NCBI GenBank assembly: GCA_037903475.1
Contig: JBAJFG010000258.1
Span: forward strand, 62,001-126,000
Direction of reading: 5' to 3'
DNA: 64,000 nucleotides
Origin: Ancylostoma caninum
Lineage: Eukaryota > Nematoda > Chromadorea > Rhabditida > Ancylostomatidae
The notes under the pieces were generated by a model. The model had not been told where the DNA came from. It made no database searches and saw only the letters and a program-made list of their open reading frames with translations. Shown here piece by piece: positions 1 through 12,769 of this stretch. The translations under genes and the position numbers were made by a program. Positions within the stretch are counted from its first letter, which is position 1. The number at the start of each line of letters is the position of its first letter.

Positions 1-1815
1 TTAAACAAAAAAAAAAGAAAATCCGTCCAAAACTAGCAACTTTAGTGAATGAGGATGGGATCACATTCTCTACTGATATGAGCAAGGCAGTAGCACAGGT
101 ATTTTTTTTGCGAGCGTCATCTGTAAAAAGCCACAGAACGATACAGGGCTGCCTTTAGCACCCTCCGTCAGTATTATCGGATAGCTGATAGCTGTACAGA
201 CTTTGTCATCCATCCAACTGATGTCCCTAATGTCATAAATAAGCCTAAACCCTCGACATCCGTCTCCTATAATGGCATTCCGCAGCGACGTTTCCGCAAA
301 TGTGCCTTGGTACTTTATCATCCTCTTTGCTTTCTTTCCAATGCTTCACTTTTACTGGGTGAAGTACCTCCCATTTGGAAAGATGCTATTATTACCGCAA
401 TTCCGAAGAAGGCAAACTTTAATTTTTTGTCCGATTTTCGCCCGATCAGCATAAATCCTACAGCGAGCAAGATGATGGAAACATTGATTAGAGATAAACT
501 CCAAAACTGGCTTATTACTTATCACATTCTTCCTATTGTTCAGCATGAGTTTCTTCCGGGACCATCCACTACTATAATACTATGATTGCTGACTGCCTCT
601 TTAATTGGCTCGTTGATCTGAATGAAGGCAAAGAGATTGACATAATCTATTTTGATCTTTCGAAGGCTTTCGACAAAGTAAACCATGACAAGCTGCTCGT
701 CAAACTAGAACACTTTGGAATATGTGGAGGTATTCTTTCTTGGATTCCTGATTTTTTACGTGATCGACATATGACCGTCGAAATGGGAAACGATTATTCT
801 GAACATCATCCGTGTCTCAGTGAGGTGCCTCAGGGGGAAAGCTCTCCCCTTTCCTTTTCCTAGCGTACAAGGCTGACCTTCCTTCTTTCTTGGAAGCATG
901 CCTAGGTGTAAAGGTTAAGATGTACGCTCACGATATCAGAATTTACTGTTCCTACCAACGCTGACGATATGAGAATTTACTGTTCCTACCAATCACACAT
1001 GAGAAGGAGTGGGCTCACGAAACTTTAACGGCCGCTATAGGAAGGATGATGAAGTGGTCTGAGGATTGGGATTTGCCCGTAAGTCTTCCTAAAACTGTCA
1101 CGCTGCATCTCAGTCCCATTACCCAGAAAGCTTCTGAATTTAACCATGCCACTCTCACTGAGGTCCTTTCCGTTAGATATCTGAATCGTTGTGGATGAAA
1201 ATCTAAAACTCGATATTCACGTTGAGACAGCTACTAAAAAATCTCTTGCTTTGCTCTTCGTTTTTTTAAGGAGTGTGCGTTGTAGAAGTCACAAAACCCT
1301 TTTGAGATTATATAAAATGTTCGTTATTCCTCACATCGAGTACGGTTCCCCCAGATGAAGTCCTCACAGCATAAATCGAAACAACAAGCTAGAGGAATTT
1401 CAACAAATATTCATTAGTCTCATAATCTACAGAGGCTTTCCCAATCCCTCAACTTTTGCCATCCTACAGAAAACGTCTGAAAATCCTTAGGCTCAAGAGT
1501 CTGAAGTACAGAAGAATAGTTAGTGATTCAGTGTTTTGTTCCCGTATTATCCGTATGGAAGTCAAACTACGTGCAAGTAAGTACTGAATTTCACACCATG
1601 TTACGGCCGAACTGGTACGTTTGCCTTCCATTATCGCAGAATAAGATCCCCAAATTTCAATAAAATTTTCCACTTTTTCTTTTTTCGCATTTGTAGAGGC
1701 TAACCAAACTATATGCATCTATTGTTCCATCCAAAAACTCGTTTTCGCAAAAAATTGTCAGATATCAACGTTTTGGAATTTCTGAGAATTAGAGGTGTAT
1801 AGCTTGAGATATGGT
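1..1815 (+). pseudogene. decayed CR1-like LINE reverse transcriptase fragment
   Basis: This stretch is a non-LTR retrotransposon relic read in shifting plus-strand frames. At about 380-580 the reading gives the fingers-region block IPKKANFNFLSDFRPIS, then at 640-845 IIYFDLSKAFDKVNHDKLL and a damaged VPQGESSPLSF block. The catalytic box near 920 reads YAHD instead of YADD, so the second aspartate pair is broken, and a 30-bp piece around 930-990 is duplicated in place. Homology to the downstream thumb continues as VIPHIEYGS near 1325 and RMEVKLRASKY near 1555. At least four frameshifts and stops are visible, so it cannot encode an enzyme. The left part of the element lies outside the window. 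It resembles the LINE ORF at 47.6-48.8 kb closely enough to be the same broad clade; the clade name is an inference from motif style. Confidence 0.85.
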
Positions 1816-2840
1816 CGGATGTTCTGGGCCGCCCTAGCTCACCTGCCCACTTCGACTGCTCGTCCATGCAACTTCTGCACACTTCTTTTTTTATCCGCTA
1901 ATTAATATGATTGATGTAATTTTTTCCCGACGTATGTTTCCAATTCACACCTTTGATTAGGCGTTTCTAAAATGGAGGATCGTTAGGGTGTATCATGTGT
2001 TTAAGCTTAGAATGACATTGATAGTAACTCTGATCCATGTGAATTATTCTGCACTTTTCTCCTACTGCCTAACTTTCACTAAAATGACATATGTCAACAT
2101 TCCATGGAATTGAGTCTAATTTCCTTTGTCCATATCAGGGGAGTATGTCTAACCCAGGATTTTTAGGCGTAGGGAATACCTTACATCCGAAAATCCTTAG
2201 TTAAAATTTTCTCTATGCAATGCTCTAATGCTCGTAGAAAGGCATGTTCGCCCAAACACCATTTACACTTGACAACAGACTGATAGGCTGGATGTATGGC
2301 TATCTAGGCACCCCCAGCATTTACCCTTTTAGGATTTTTTTAAAGTGTAAACTCGGCAATTTATAATGGAAAGAGTCATTTTTTCTCAGTGTTTCACTTT
2401 CTGTTTCTACAATGAACAATAACTTTACTGTGACAGAAGCCCCAGTGAAAATCCTCCGTTACTTTCTTTTTAAGCGTTTCATTTTTGTTCTTTGATGTGC
2501 ACACCTTTGCGATGTAGATAAATAAATATCGTCATTTTCGCCAATAACCAGTTCTGAGTGGACTCTGTGGACAGTATTTGTCGGCATATATACTGGATGG
2601 AAGAGGGATAAAGCCGAAACAAGTTTAAAAGAAAGTCATGGTCAATGTCTGATGTCATTCTTTGTACTACTATACACTTCTGTGTAGTATTACTAATACT
2701 AGTGCTAACTTATTGCTCGTCAAAACTTTACGCCGACCCTAAAAATCTTGATTTTGAAAGTTCATCACAAACTCTTTAGAATACGAAGTTAACTATCGTT
2801 TTCAGCTACCAAGAACACACGGAAGCTTTCGCAAGTGTTA
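1816..2840. other. no recognisable feature
   Basis: AT-rich sequence with no long open frame and no convincing exon. I see no terminal repeats or tandem repeats. It may be old transposon debris or intergenic DNA. Confidence 0.5.
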
Positions 2841-4330
2841 TTATGCACAGTCCTTTTTTTGAAATGAAATTTACTTACGAAATAACGGTCACACCTTACG
2901 CCCACCTTTGGAAACTCCTAAGTATTACGAAAACAGAGGCCGAATTCCGGCGTGCGGCAAGCACCTTTGGCCGACCAGGGGCATGTATACTGTATAAAAG
3001 GAATCTCACAGAATTCCCTCGAATTTTGCAAATACGGTTTATTCGGTGTATTGAACACTAATATAGCATTCGTTTTGTACCATACCCTTGTTTTTGAAAC
3101 TACGGTTTGTGATGGGGGACGTGCATGATTTCAGAGCCATGCAGCCGGCATTTAATGATCACGAAACTGCCACATTTGGCTGCCTTTGGGAAGACGACCA
3201 AAAGTGGCCAAAATCTCCAAAGAAAAATATGGGCGAAACTTTGCATAGGGGGATTATTTTAGGTGTTGCACAGCGAAATCACATCCAATTTGCATTTCAC
3301 CATTTTGGGATTGTTGTAGTCATAGGGTTACTTTCTCGGGGGGGGGGCACTCCCACCTCCCCCGAGAATGGGTCGGCGAGGCGTACGCAGCAGTGTTATC
3401 CTAGTGGAGAACAGGTTTGTAATCGCTGTTCTGTTAGGGACACGAAAGTGTGTATTTTTCTAGTGCTTTGCTATTATGGTTTGTTCAAGTCAACTCCTCT
3501 TCTACACTGTTGAAACTAGAAAGGCTGTACAAGTCATTAACATCTCGCGCCAAAGTTGCGTAACAGAAAGAAAGGAAAAGAGAACAGTCATTTCCTCCAA
3601 AAACCTCTATTGTAATGCAAGCTTCTACAATAATAGTTGGGGCTCAATTTCTGGTCCCATCAGAAGAGAAAACATTCAACATTATCAGTAATACATCGCT
3701 TGCTACAATGCACAAAAAGAGATACAGTCGGTCTTTTGCGCAATCGGTAGAAAGTTTTCAAGCTCGCCGAAACTGCGGCATTGCGCGGCGTGGCCCGCAG
3801 GTAACAGCGGTCCGGCGTCTTCTTTATCAGGTATTGCCTCAGGTAAGCGCTTTCCGATTTTCTTTATTAATTGGACTACTTTAGACTGTTGAGGCCTGTG
3901 GCTGATCGATATTCATCGGACGGCCCCGTCCCTGGTTCCTTGCACGTATCATTTCTCTTTGCTTTTCAATGTATTTTTCATTTGTTTAAAAAGTTGCTCG
4001 TCCTAGGAAGCATCTTCTCCGTAGAAAAGGGGACCCTGGGACATGGCGGCTGATTACGGAGCCTATCATTGAAGAAGAAATGCGACTAAAACAAAAAAAA
4101 ACGGCAACCATGCGAGCGCAGACGGAACCTCAACGATTCAAAAACGAAAACGAACAAAATAAAAAGCCCTGTTATCAGCCACCACGTCCCAGAGTCCTCT
4201 TTCCTGCAAAGAGTAGGGTACCTGGGACAAGCAGCTTTCTACAGGCCCAAAAACAAATGAAAAATACATTGAAAAGCAACGGGAAATGATACGTGCAAAA
4301 GACCATGCACGCGGGGTCGTCCGATCAATA
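2841..4330. other. no confident gene; short uncharacteristic ORFs
   Basis: Several plus-strand ORFs of 60-141 codons occur here, but they overlap in different frames and show no domain, signal peptide or splice pattern. A run of nine G followed by a short C-rich stretch lies near 3340-3365. I do not support a gene. Confidence 0.4.
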
Positions 4331-4334
4331 TCAC

Positions 4335-4474
4335 TCTGAAGTCCATTGGCGACTTATTTGGAGAGAATGTGTTTGGTAAGACATTTTCCGGGAGAGTGGG
4401 TCTAGAGTCTGTTTGGCAAGACAAAATGCGAGAGAATATGTTGACGACCTATTTTCCGGGTGCTTGGCAATATA
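4335..4474. repeat. left part of a GAGAATATGTTGACGACC repeat array
   Basis: Imperfect repeats built on GAGAATATGTTGACGACC followed by TATTTTCCGGGTG and TTGGCAA. The array is interrupted at 4473 by the mariner-like element and resumes at 5363. Confidence 0.7.
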
Positions 4475-5362
4475 TTAGGGTAGTCAGAAAGTCTTGAGCC
4501 GTTTTGGACTTTTTTTGCGCTTAATTTTATTACTCAGCCCACAGTGGAATTTGCTCAACAATATAACAGCTACAGTTAGGCAATGCTGTGTCCCACCTAA
4601 TGGGCAGGTCAGCGTTCCCCTTCTCCCAGAACTGGGAGGACTGGAAGCCAAAGAAATCGCTGACCTCCACTCCAACATGGTCAACTTTGGTGAATTTTTT
4701 CTTAGCGAGGAATGCCTCGAGGGGATGAAATAAGTGACAGTCAGAAGTGGTCAGGAGAATACGGTAAGTGGGGAAGCGTGTCCCAACCCAGCTCCTTCTA
4801 TTTTTCTATTTTTCAGGGGTCCCTTAAGCAAAATGGGGCCTAGCGTCACCATGGCGTAGGTGTACAAAAAACTCGTCGTGGCCGTTTTTCTCGAACAGCA
4901 TCCGCGACCTTCCGGAACTGATTGGCGTGTGTGTTACTGATGACCTTACGTGTTTGCGGGAGCAGCTTATAATACGACATTCCTGGCGAATTCCAGAGGT
5001 AGCAAAGGAAACACTTGTTTGGGTGGGGGTGCGATTTGGTGGATCTTCTGCTCGACGGAGCCACATGGTAAGATGTATGTTAGAATCGTAGAGGACACAA
5101 CTCTCATCTTCAGTAATTAGTTATTCCGAAAAATCCTTTCGGTGTGGTCAATGAAGGAAAAACTGATCTTGGGTAGGAGGACCTCTTTTGGAATTGACGT
5201 CGTAATTAAAGTTAGGAAAGCCAATCCGGCTATATATGCCTACTATGGGGAAGCCCCGAGTTTGGTCTACGATTACCACATGGTAGGTCATGGGTACCGA
5301 TCAATAATCAAAAGTTCTGGAACTTTCAAAAAAATCGGCTCAAGACTTTCTGACCACCCTAA
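4475..5362. mobile_element. mariner-like element, 888 bp, TA target duplication
   Basis: The two ends are inverted copies: TTAGGGTAGTCAGAAAGTCT at 4475 and, read on the minus strand from 5362, TTAGGGTGGTCAGAAAGTCT, continuing through TGAGCCG on both. TA lies on both sides at 4473-4474 and 5363-5364. The joined flanks reproduce the uninterrupted repeat unit seen at 5460-5475 (TTGGCAATATAGATTG), which proves the insertion point. I do not recognise a transposase in the interior: the ORFs at 4494-4733 (plus) and 4824-5066 (minus) have no D,D34D-like pattern. It is probably a non-autonomous or strongly decayed copy. Confidence 0.8.
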
Positions 5363-5364
5363 TA

Positions 5365-5550
5365 GATTGCGGGAGAATATGTTGACGACCTATTTTCCGG
5401 GTGTTTGGCAAGACAAATGGCAAGAGAATATGTTGGCGACCTATTTTCCGGGTGTTTGGCAATATAGATTGTGGGAGAATATGTTGACGATCTATTTTCC
5501 GGTGTTTGGCAAGACAAATGGCAAGAGAAGATGCTGACGACCCATTTTCC
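5365..5550. repeat. minisatellite, about 57-bp unit, right part of split array
   Basis: About three and a half units of GAGAATATGTTGACGACC, TATTTTCCGGTGTTTGGCAA and AGACAAATGGCAAGA or ATATAGATTGTGGGA. Units alternate between the last two endings. The array continues the block at 4335-4474 across the inserted element. Confidence 0.8.
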
Positions 5551-5984
5551 TGGACAGGCAGGCACATACGACGCATTGCTTTGCAGTCGATGAGCCGATT
5601 CAGTTACCCAAGTTTGAGGTACGTATTTCAAAGGAGGTCGTATTATTGGGAGAGTGCCGGTGTCAGTCCGGAGTGTCTGCTAGGCAAAATCACAGCCTGA
5701 TTTTTGCATGAATATATCTCTGTGGTACTCGCCGCAATACGCACGTCAATGCGCAGCCGGCTGATCACCACGGCGAGGTACACGTACTTTGTGCCTCCAG
5801 GCACGGAATCGATGGATGTCATCGGTTTAACTGCTTGAGGAAGTACTTCACCCAAACCACTTCCTGGATCTGCCCATTAAATGTAAAGCTTGAACATTGT
5901 GGTAATTTTGGAGGCCTCTCCTGGGAATGGGAGGAAACAGGAGTACGTGGTTAAATCTCACGCACAACGTTAAAGCGCATTTTC

Positions 5985-6185
5985 TGCATGGCGACCCATT
6001 TGGCAAGGTTTTTATGGCGACCTATTTGGCAAGGTTTGTATGTCGACATGTTTGGCAAGGTTTGCATGGCGAGCCATTTGGCGGGACATCATGTTTGACA
6101 AGACATTTGGCGGAGTTCGTTTGCCTGGCTCGTTTGCAAACCTGTTCCCTAGGTTGCCAAAAAACCTTGCCAAATGGGTGGCCAA
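5985..6185. repeat. short tandem repeat based on GCGACCTATTTGGCAAGGTTT
   Basis: Five to six degenerate units of about 30 bp with core TGGCGACC, ATTTGGCAAGGTTT lie in tandem. The core shares ATTTTCCGGG/TTTGGCAA-like words with the 5.4-kb array and may be related to it. The 112-codon ORF across it is a repeat artefact. Confidence 0.6.
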
Positions 6186-6629
6186 TCGACTTCAGAGCAG
6201 TCAGTCACAGGCCTCAACAGGCTAAAGTACTCCAGCCAATAGAGAAAATCGACGAAAAGCGCTGACCTGAGCCAATACCCGACGGAAATAGTCCTCGAAC
6301 AGCCGATCGAGGACGCCAGACCGCTGTTTCTAGCGGGTCGCGCCGCGGACGCGCCGCAGGTACAAGCGCGCTCGGAAACTTTCTAGCGATGACCCACAGA
6401 GATACTACCCTTCTTGCTCTGCACCTGACAAAAATTATTAGCTCAAGAAAGATGTGACGTAATTCCCCCTTCCCTATAAATGTCCTTTGATATTTATCGT
6501 TCGCGTGAGATTTGGTCGATTTGGAAACAGGTAGCGTTAATACAGCATCGACTACCTCAGCCAACATTGTTGGTGACGAGATCATTTGATGTGGCGGTGA
6601 CGTCGACTTTAGATTTCCAATCTCTTACC
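6186..6629. other. no recognisable feature
   Basis: GC-richer than its surroundings, with a CGCGCCGCGGACGCGCC-like stretch near 6340. No gene or terminal repeat is evident. Confidence 0.4.
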
Positions 6630-7359
6630 TTAAAGGCAGCACCGACGAAAAACTTTGTCACTCAGATTTTAGAGCGATCTTGGGTTTCTGACTATGTGGA
6701 GAATGAATAATGTGGTCAATTTTGTCAGAACTCATGTTAAAATGGTTTTTCGATACTACCAATTTGCTGCATTATAGCAATTCGGCCGAGTTACGTTGGT
6801 GGAGTAGATCAAGGAAGTCGATGACGCTGCCTTTATTGTCAACGAATTTCTTGGCGCAACTAGAACTAATCGACTATTTTTCCAGCTTCCCTGGAGGAGA
6901 AAAAGCGCAAACAAAGGAGAAATAGAATGTTCACCACAGAGACATGCTTTGAGTAAAGAAACAAAACTAATGATTAAGTGTAGAGAGCTAACGAACAGAA
7001 ATTCATATCATAATTGAAAATTTCAAAGTTCTGAGAGAAAAGAAGCGATCGTACGGTTTAACAACAAATGAAAGAGCGTTGGTGGGGGAGTCCGATTATC
7101 ACAATGTAAAACTTCTGGGAATGAGCATGGAACACAAACTTTATCTTAGGAAAACTGAGTGACTGCGGCAGAAATCAGCTGATTCGGATCGCGCCACATC
7201 TCACCCCGCGGATACCCGGATACCAAGTCTAACTTGGTAAATCTTGGGAACGCCGATACCTTCGGCACTGCAACTTGCGTAGGATTACTGGGACTATCGT
7301 CCAGACTCCAAAACGTTCAAAATTCTGGACATGAAGGTTATCGTGGGTGCTGCCTTTAA
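6630..7359. mobile_element. TTAA-target element 1 (TTAAAGGCAGCA termini)
   Basis: The left end is TTAAAGGCAGCACCGACG at 6630; the right end is GTGGGTGCTGCCTTTAA finishing at 7359. The ends are inverted copies bounded by TTAA, the target of piggyBac-type elements. The interior is related, in inverted orientation, to sequence at 32.5-33.1 kb (for example the stretch ATTGTCAACGAATTTCTTGG near 6837). It has no transposase ORF, so it is a non-autonomous copy. Confidence 0.6.
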
Positions 7360-7766
7360 AGGCAGCACTCACGGAAATTCTCACTTCTGAAATGAGTCAC
7401 TTACCATGTAGCCGGCCCCTGGACAATCGCAATAGTAAGTTGAACACCGTGGATGGCCGCTTACCTGGGAAGATACTGCCGTGGACACATCTGCTGCTGT
7501 GCACAAAAGGGTTTCGTCGCGCCAGCTAATGCCGTTGACAGGGTGTGCGCAAGTGTGTATTGACAGGGTGTATTAGCGGAGGCTGGACTATGGAATTCGC
7601 ACCATTTGCAGGGTTTCGTGGGACACACATGAAGTACCACCATCATTTTCTCTGTTTTTCGTGTGTTTCACGCTACTTCATCGTTGGTGATGAGTTCATC
7701 GTCCCTAAAAACCCCGATATACTGCGAAATCTTCAACCCAAAAATTTCCGTGGGTGCTGCCTGTAA
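7356..7766. mobile_element. TTAA-target element 2, abutting element 1
   Basis: It begins in the same TTAA as element 1 ends (7356), reading TTAAAGGCAGCACTCACGGA, and ends with TCCGTGGGTGCTGCCTGTAA, a TTAA changed to GTAA at 7763-7766. The first 18 bases and the last 18 are inverted copies with one or two changes. No coding capacity is seen. Confidence 0.6.
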
Positions 7767-9060
7767 GATACCTTGTGAAAATGTCATCTATGTGTCCACG
7801 TTTAACTGTATTCATAAAATTGAAACTTTTGACCAAATCAGTCAAGTGAAGAAATATGTCAAGTGTGTCAAGTAGTTCAATCAATTCTGAACCATAGCAT
7901 TCTTTAAGCACTGGAGTGAGCAAATGTTTTTGCGCGCAAATGGGACGTCGAAATTCTCAAGTCCGAGTGAAAGTCCTACTGGTGACGCGCACTGTCGCGC
8001 ATCATAAATGTTAGACGAACGACGACGATTATGTCTTACCTGTGAAGAATCCGAATAGCATTCGCGATTTCAGTCCCCTTGTTCGCGGTTCCGCAGCGAC
8101 GACGCGCCAGCTAACAAAGACTCGTCACATTCAGCGCGTATGAGCGCGCCTGTATAGCGGAAGTCAAGAAGGTCACTGGAGCGCGATAAGAAGCACGGAA
8201 GAGGGCACCCCAATTTTGCGGATTTCTCACAAGTTTCTCGCTATTTCACTGCTGGATATGAGTTCTAGCGCCCTGAAAACGCTAACATGCCGCATCCGCC
8301 TCATCGTCTCGAATGGATTGAATGTACAATCCTTTCTTATGTGCAGGTCCGGCGCAGATTTAGTGCGGGATATGAATCATGGTCAACTACGGACCCACAA
8401 CGGATCGACCTCATGTGGTATCTCGCGGATCCGCTGCTGACAGAAGTACGAGGAACCACTGCGGACAGAAATTTCAGAATAGGAAGAGAGCGAATGAGAT
8501 CGTGAAATGAAGAAGGACAATGCTTTATTTACTTTTTAAGTATGTGTATGGTGGAGAATTCATCAGCTGCAAGGAAAGGGTAATTTCCAACTTTTCACGC
8601 ACAACCACGTTTTTTCGCACAAATGACACGTTCCACTATGTAGATTGCATAGGTTGACACGTCCGAATACCTTCAAAGTTTTATCGACGAGCAACTAAGC
8701 TAGTGACACGTTCCGTGTAGGAGTGAGATCCTGAGTTTTTGAGCACTACATACTGTCAACCTAGGCTACAAGAGAAGTTCCTCTCTGACAAATCGGTGGC
8801 AGCTTCTCGAGAAATCACTGCACCCTCCTCTCCAAGCGAACTTATGTAGTTCTTAATATCGTAGCCGTAGGAGTTAGAGAGGAGCAAGTTGATCACAGAT
8901 TGGTCGTACCTGAAAATACATCGAGAGTAGGTGGTGATGATACTTATTCACCAATCACATGTGGGAACGATAGCACTGATAGTTATTACACTGTTAGTGA
9001 GATTATGTGGAGAAGCACATTTTAGTTGAGAGCAATGGCTTCTCGTATTCGATGGCGTGC
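7767..9060. other. no confident feature
   Basis: Mixed sequence without a convincing exon. A 72-codon frame at 8287-8505 holds a possible acceptor (TATGTGCAG before GTCCGG) but has no recognisable domain. Parts may be eroded mobile DNA. Confidence 0.4.
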
Positions 9061-10617
9061 TTAAAGGCAGCACTCACGCTGAAAAAAGTTTTCTCGCATT
9101 TGTGCTCATTTTAAAGGTGACATTAATTGGAATGTAGCTGCAAAGGAATCACTCTAAATCCTACAGTTACTCGAGTAATAAAACTCGTACGCATGTTCAA
9201 ATGCGCCCATCATGCTCAACCCCGACCCACTCTCTTTGATCGTGTGCGTCGTGTTTCTCAGCCGATACAGGATCGATCTGTATTTTCGGTTAGCGGTGAT
9301 CTTTTCTTCGCCTCGGCTGCCGCAGCCATCTCAGGTGATAGATCTCGTACAAATGGACATGTATTGGTAAAATATGCACAACACAGTATTGTTCGCAAAA
9401 GTTTGCTTTTTTCGATGGTCTTTCCTCTGTTATGGACACCAGAGCAGCCTCCAGAGTAGAACCTCATGAAAAAATCCAAGACGTTATTTATCATGAGCGC
9501 TGTCGCTAAGGTGGTCCAGTAAATAAGTGCACATTTACCGTTTCTCATATACATAAATCAAATATTCAGGTCCCTCACCCAAAATGAACTTTTTAATGGG
9601 GGCTAATGAGCAGGTACAAACTTTCTATTCTGTCACATGTTTTTGAATTCGGTTTTTCCATGTTTTTTCATCTCTGGAATAGTATGCCTTTCCCATTCGA
9701 CCTCTAATTAAGATTTACAACTCATACTGACCTGTGACAATTCGCATAGTTTTTATATCGGCCATCTTTAAATTTGCACTGTAGCTGCGCTCCAGGAGGT
9801 GCCATACAATCTTTTTCAAGAGCGCACAATACATACCTTAACAGATGCACCTGATTTGCCTTAGTAACAGGTGTGATTCGTATTAGATGTATTAGCGAAC
9901 CATTTCAGTATTTCAACACCGTCCTCGGTCCTCGCAACAAAAGCAAAACTGGCATCGTGGTTCATAGACGCTTCCTTCTTGATCGCCTCGATATTCGTAG
10001 GGATGTACTTATATGTTCCTGCAATTCTCATCTGAGACTATATCGAGAGACAAGATTTGTTGCCATCTTGTGCAGCCAGCCATAAGTCTCCGTATTTCTT
10101 CATAGCTCACCCTTTCAATTTTTATTGCATTATGACCCGTAACTACTATGATGTGAGACTATAATGCTTCAAGTTCCGTTGATTCCTTCATCCCCTATGA
10201 TCATACCCCTTTCTCAAACATTACAACAATAGCACCACGAAGTGTTCAGAAGCACTTATTAAAATAAGTAGAAATATTGAGCTGACTTATTTCCGTTCCC
10301 TTGTTATTTAATTAGTTTTATTTAATCATGCGTTATATGAACGTGCTGCACATCAGGAGTAAGCAAAACACAACGGCACCTAGGGAAGAAGTAGGAACTA
10401 AACAAAAAACGCCAACACCATCAATTATACTAATATTTAATTCTTACTGGCGAATGCTTAAGATAGCCGAAGAAATTTCTCAAGGTGTAACTGTTAGATC
10501 TTCGAAATTTGAGCACTTGTGCATGCGAACATTTATGGTTACTCAATTAGGCTGAATATCCAGAATGAGCTAGATCAAAACCTCGGACCAGAAATTTTCC
10601 GCATTTGCTGCCTTTAA
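9061..10617. mobile_element. possible TTAA-target element 3
   Basis: TTAAAGGCAGCACTCACG at 9061 and an inverted partner ending GCATTTGCTGCCTTTAA at 10617 bound 1.56 kb. Only the outer 13-14 bp agree well, so the two ends may belong to different elements. The ORFs inside are short and unrecognised. Confidence 0.35.
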
Positions 10618-12500
10618 TAACGTCACCGTGCGACACAACAAAAGTGCAGTCTGGCAAAATGTCTGGCATAGGAGCGCATATGATGCAAGGTGGTGTAATT
10701 GGAATCCTTTGTGCAGGGAACGCTGTAGTGACTATGCTGATGCTTGTATCAGGATTTCCCAAAAGTTCCCAGACTTGCGCTTGTTTGCGCCTGTTCGATG
10801 AATGAATTTAGTACACATATTTTCTAGATTTATAGACAGCGGTATCCTACCAATCAAACTGCATTAGACTCAGGAAGTGGAATAAATGTGAAGGTGGGAG
10901 GGAAGTACCTCATGCTCCTGTACATTGACTGGCGTATGCCAGCGTTTTAACGACAAAAAATGTATAGAACACGGTCACTCAATTTTGCACCAGAAAACAC
11001 CGCGTATTCGGTCTGCGCGCCGCACCATCTACGCAACGCGCAAGACCAGCTGAACTGTGTGGTTGTCGGACGTTGCCGGTGTTGAAGTTTAGCTTAGGCA
11101 GACCACATGAGCAGAGGGGGTGGGGGAGGTCATGAAGCACGTCGCGACGCGACCGCATCGCACGCATACGTTTCAAGGGCAGGTTCTTCTTCCAAATCCA
11201 CCGCAGTAAATGATTTGGTGACCACTTCCTAACAAATTGTGGGTTCCGATACCGCTCATCTGCTTAGGAAACTTGTTCATTTCCCTGAAAAACTGCTCGT
11301 ATTTTTGAAGGCTGGAGTCGCAACGCGCAGATGAATCGAGTAATCATACACCAGCAGATTACCTGTTGTTAGGCAGCATATGGTCGGTGTTCTGCGATGC
11401 AAAAGTGATTGATCGGAACTGTACGTGGGTAGGTAAGATTTCCTCAAAATTGGCGCCGTCAACAGCAAAAAGGCGGACAAAGTGCGGAGCAAAAAGTCAC
11501 CAGGTGCACATTTGTTATGTGAAATGTATACAGTTTCGTATTCATTGCAGGCGAAAATCACAGCCGGTGACATGCTGACTATGTCGAACGACAGTGTTTC
11601 ATTGCTTGTTTGGAAATGATCTGTTCAAGCGTCTTAGTGTTCCCTCAAATTTGTTCTAATTTACATATAGAACGAGCCATTCGTCATAGGCTGTTCTGTA
11701 CCAGATACTGACAGTTTTCCATTCTCGGTTCTTCTCACTAACCATACTCCGGATGGTTTTACAGCAAATAGAAATTTCATGAAAAGAGAACTCATCTTAT
11801 GATCAGAAGAGGTGTCTATCATTGTCAATTAATACAAATGGGCATGTCGCTCACCTGGGTTAGTAACGGCAAATATGCTATGTCCAGAAGGCGAATGCAG
11901 CATGAAAGCAGGCTAAAAAGCGTCGTAGTTACTCTAGCAAATCGCAAAATGTCTCCGAAAGCTAACAGAGTTCAAGCTAAACTCGAATATTAATTCAGAA
12001 AGGATAGGTTCACCTTCCCACACTGCATGAGAGATGCTTTGTTGTTTCCATAGACACTGGAAATTACATCCATTAACTGCCAGAAATCTACGGGTGTCTC
12101 AATTATCAATAATTATTCATTCAAGGATGTGGAAGTGGAAGTGTATCACACGTTATTATGATAATAAGAGGTGCCACATTAACGGTGGATGGTGCAGGGA
12201 TGAATAGATCCGCCTGAGTAGGGGAAAACAGCATGAAAAATCTCTGGTTTAGAGTACGCCATAGCAAAAAATGGTTTTAAACTGGAAAGAATTCTCAAGA
12301 GGACCAGCAAAAGGATTTATTCCATTGAGAATTTACTGTACTTCTTAGTGCTCAGCATGCTGCTAAGTATCATTTTTTTGAGGAAGTTTCTTTCAGGAAG
12401 GATGAAACGAAACAATTCGATTAGCCATGCTTTGTCTAGAAATCTCCGCGAGTAGAGGCTGGGCGATTTCATAATTTATTTTTGGTAGGGATGAGAACCG
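10618..12500. other. no confident gene
   Basis: Several 60-98 codon ORFs lie here without splice context or a family match. The plus-strand frame at 10659-10805 starts MSGIGAHMMQGGVIGILCAG and has one hydrophobic stretch, but the opposite frame is equally open, so neither is supported. Confidence 0.35.
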
Positions 12501-12503
12501 CTG

Positions 12504-12593
12504 GACAAAAGAAGCGCCAGGCTGGTACACGTGGTGACCGAAAGTGTTGCACTTTCGATCACCACGTGTGCCAGTCTGGCGCATTCTTTTGTC
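12504..12593. repeat. 90-bp near-perfect hairpin
   Basis: GACAAAAGAAGCGCCAGGCT at 12504 pairs with the sequence ending AGTCTGGCGCATTCTTTTGTC at 12593. The arms are about 43 nt with one bulge and a few mismatches or G-U pairs, and the terminal loop is only TTG. Such a tight loop suits a foldback element better than a typical microRNA precursor. Confidence 0.7.
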
Positions 12594-12769
12594 ATTACAG
12601 TACTCTCATTGAAAAATATTACCACAATAGCACAAACACCACGGGACAGGGCAAACGTCTACGGTAGTTTGTAATATGCGAACGGTAAATAGTCTGCGTA
12701 GTTTGAATGAGGTCTTCTATTTAGTACATCTGCTCCGTGCGTGCATTTGAGGTCCGCATCTAGAACCAC

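Noticed and set aside
5142..5631. Repetitive ORFs with HILP.., CLAKHPENRSSTYSP-type units
   Set aside because: They are translations of the 57-bp minisatellite on both strands.
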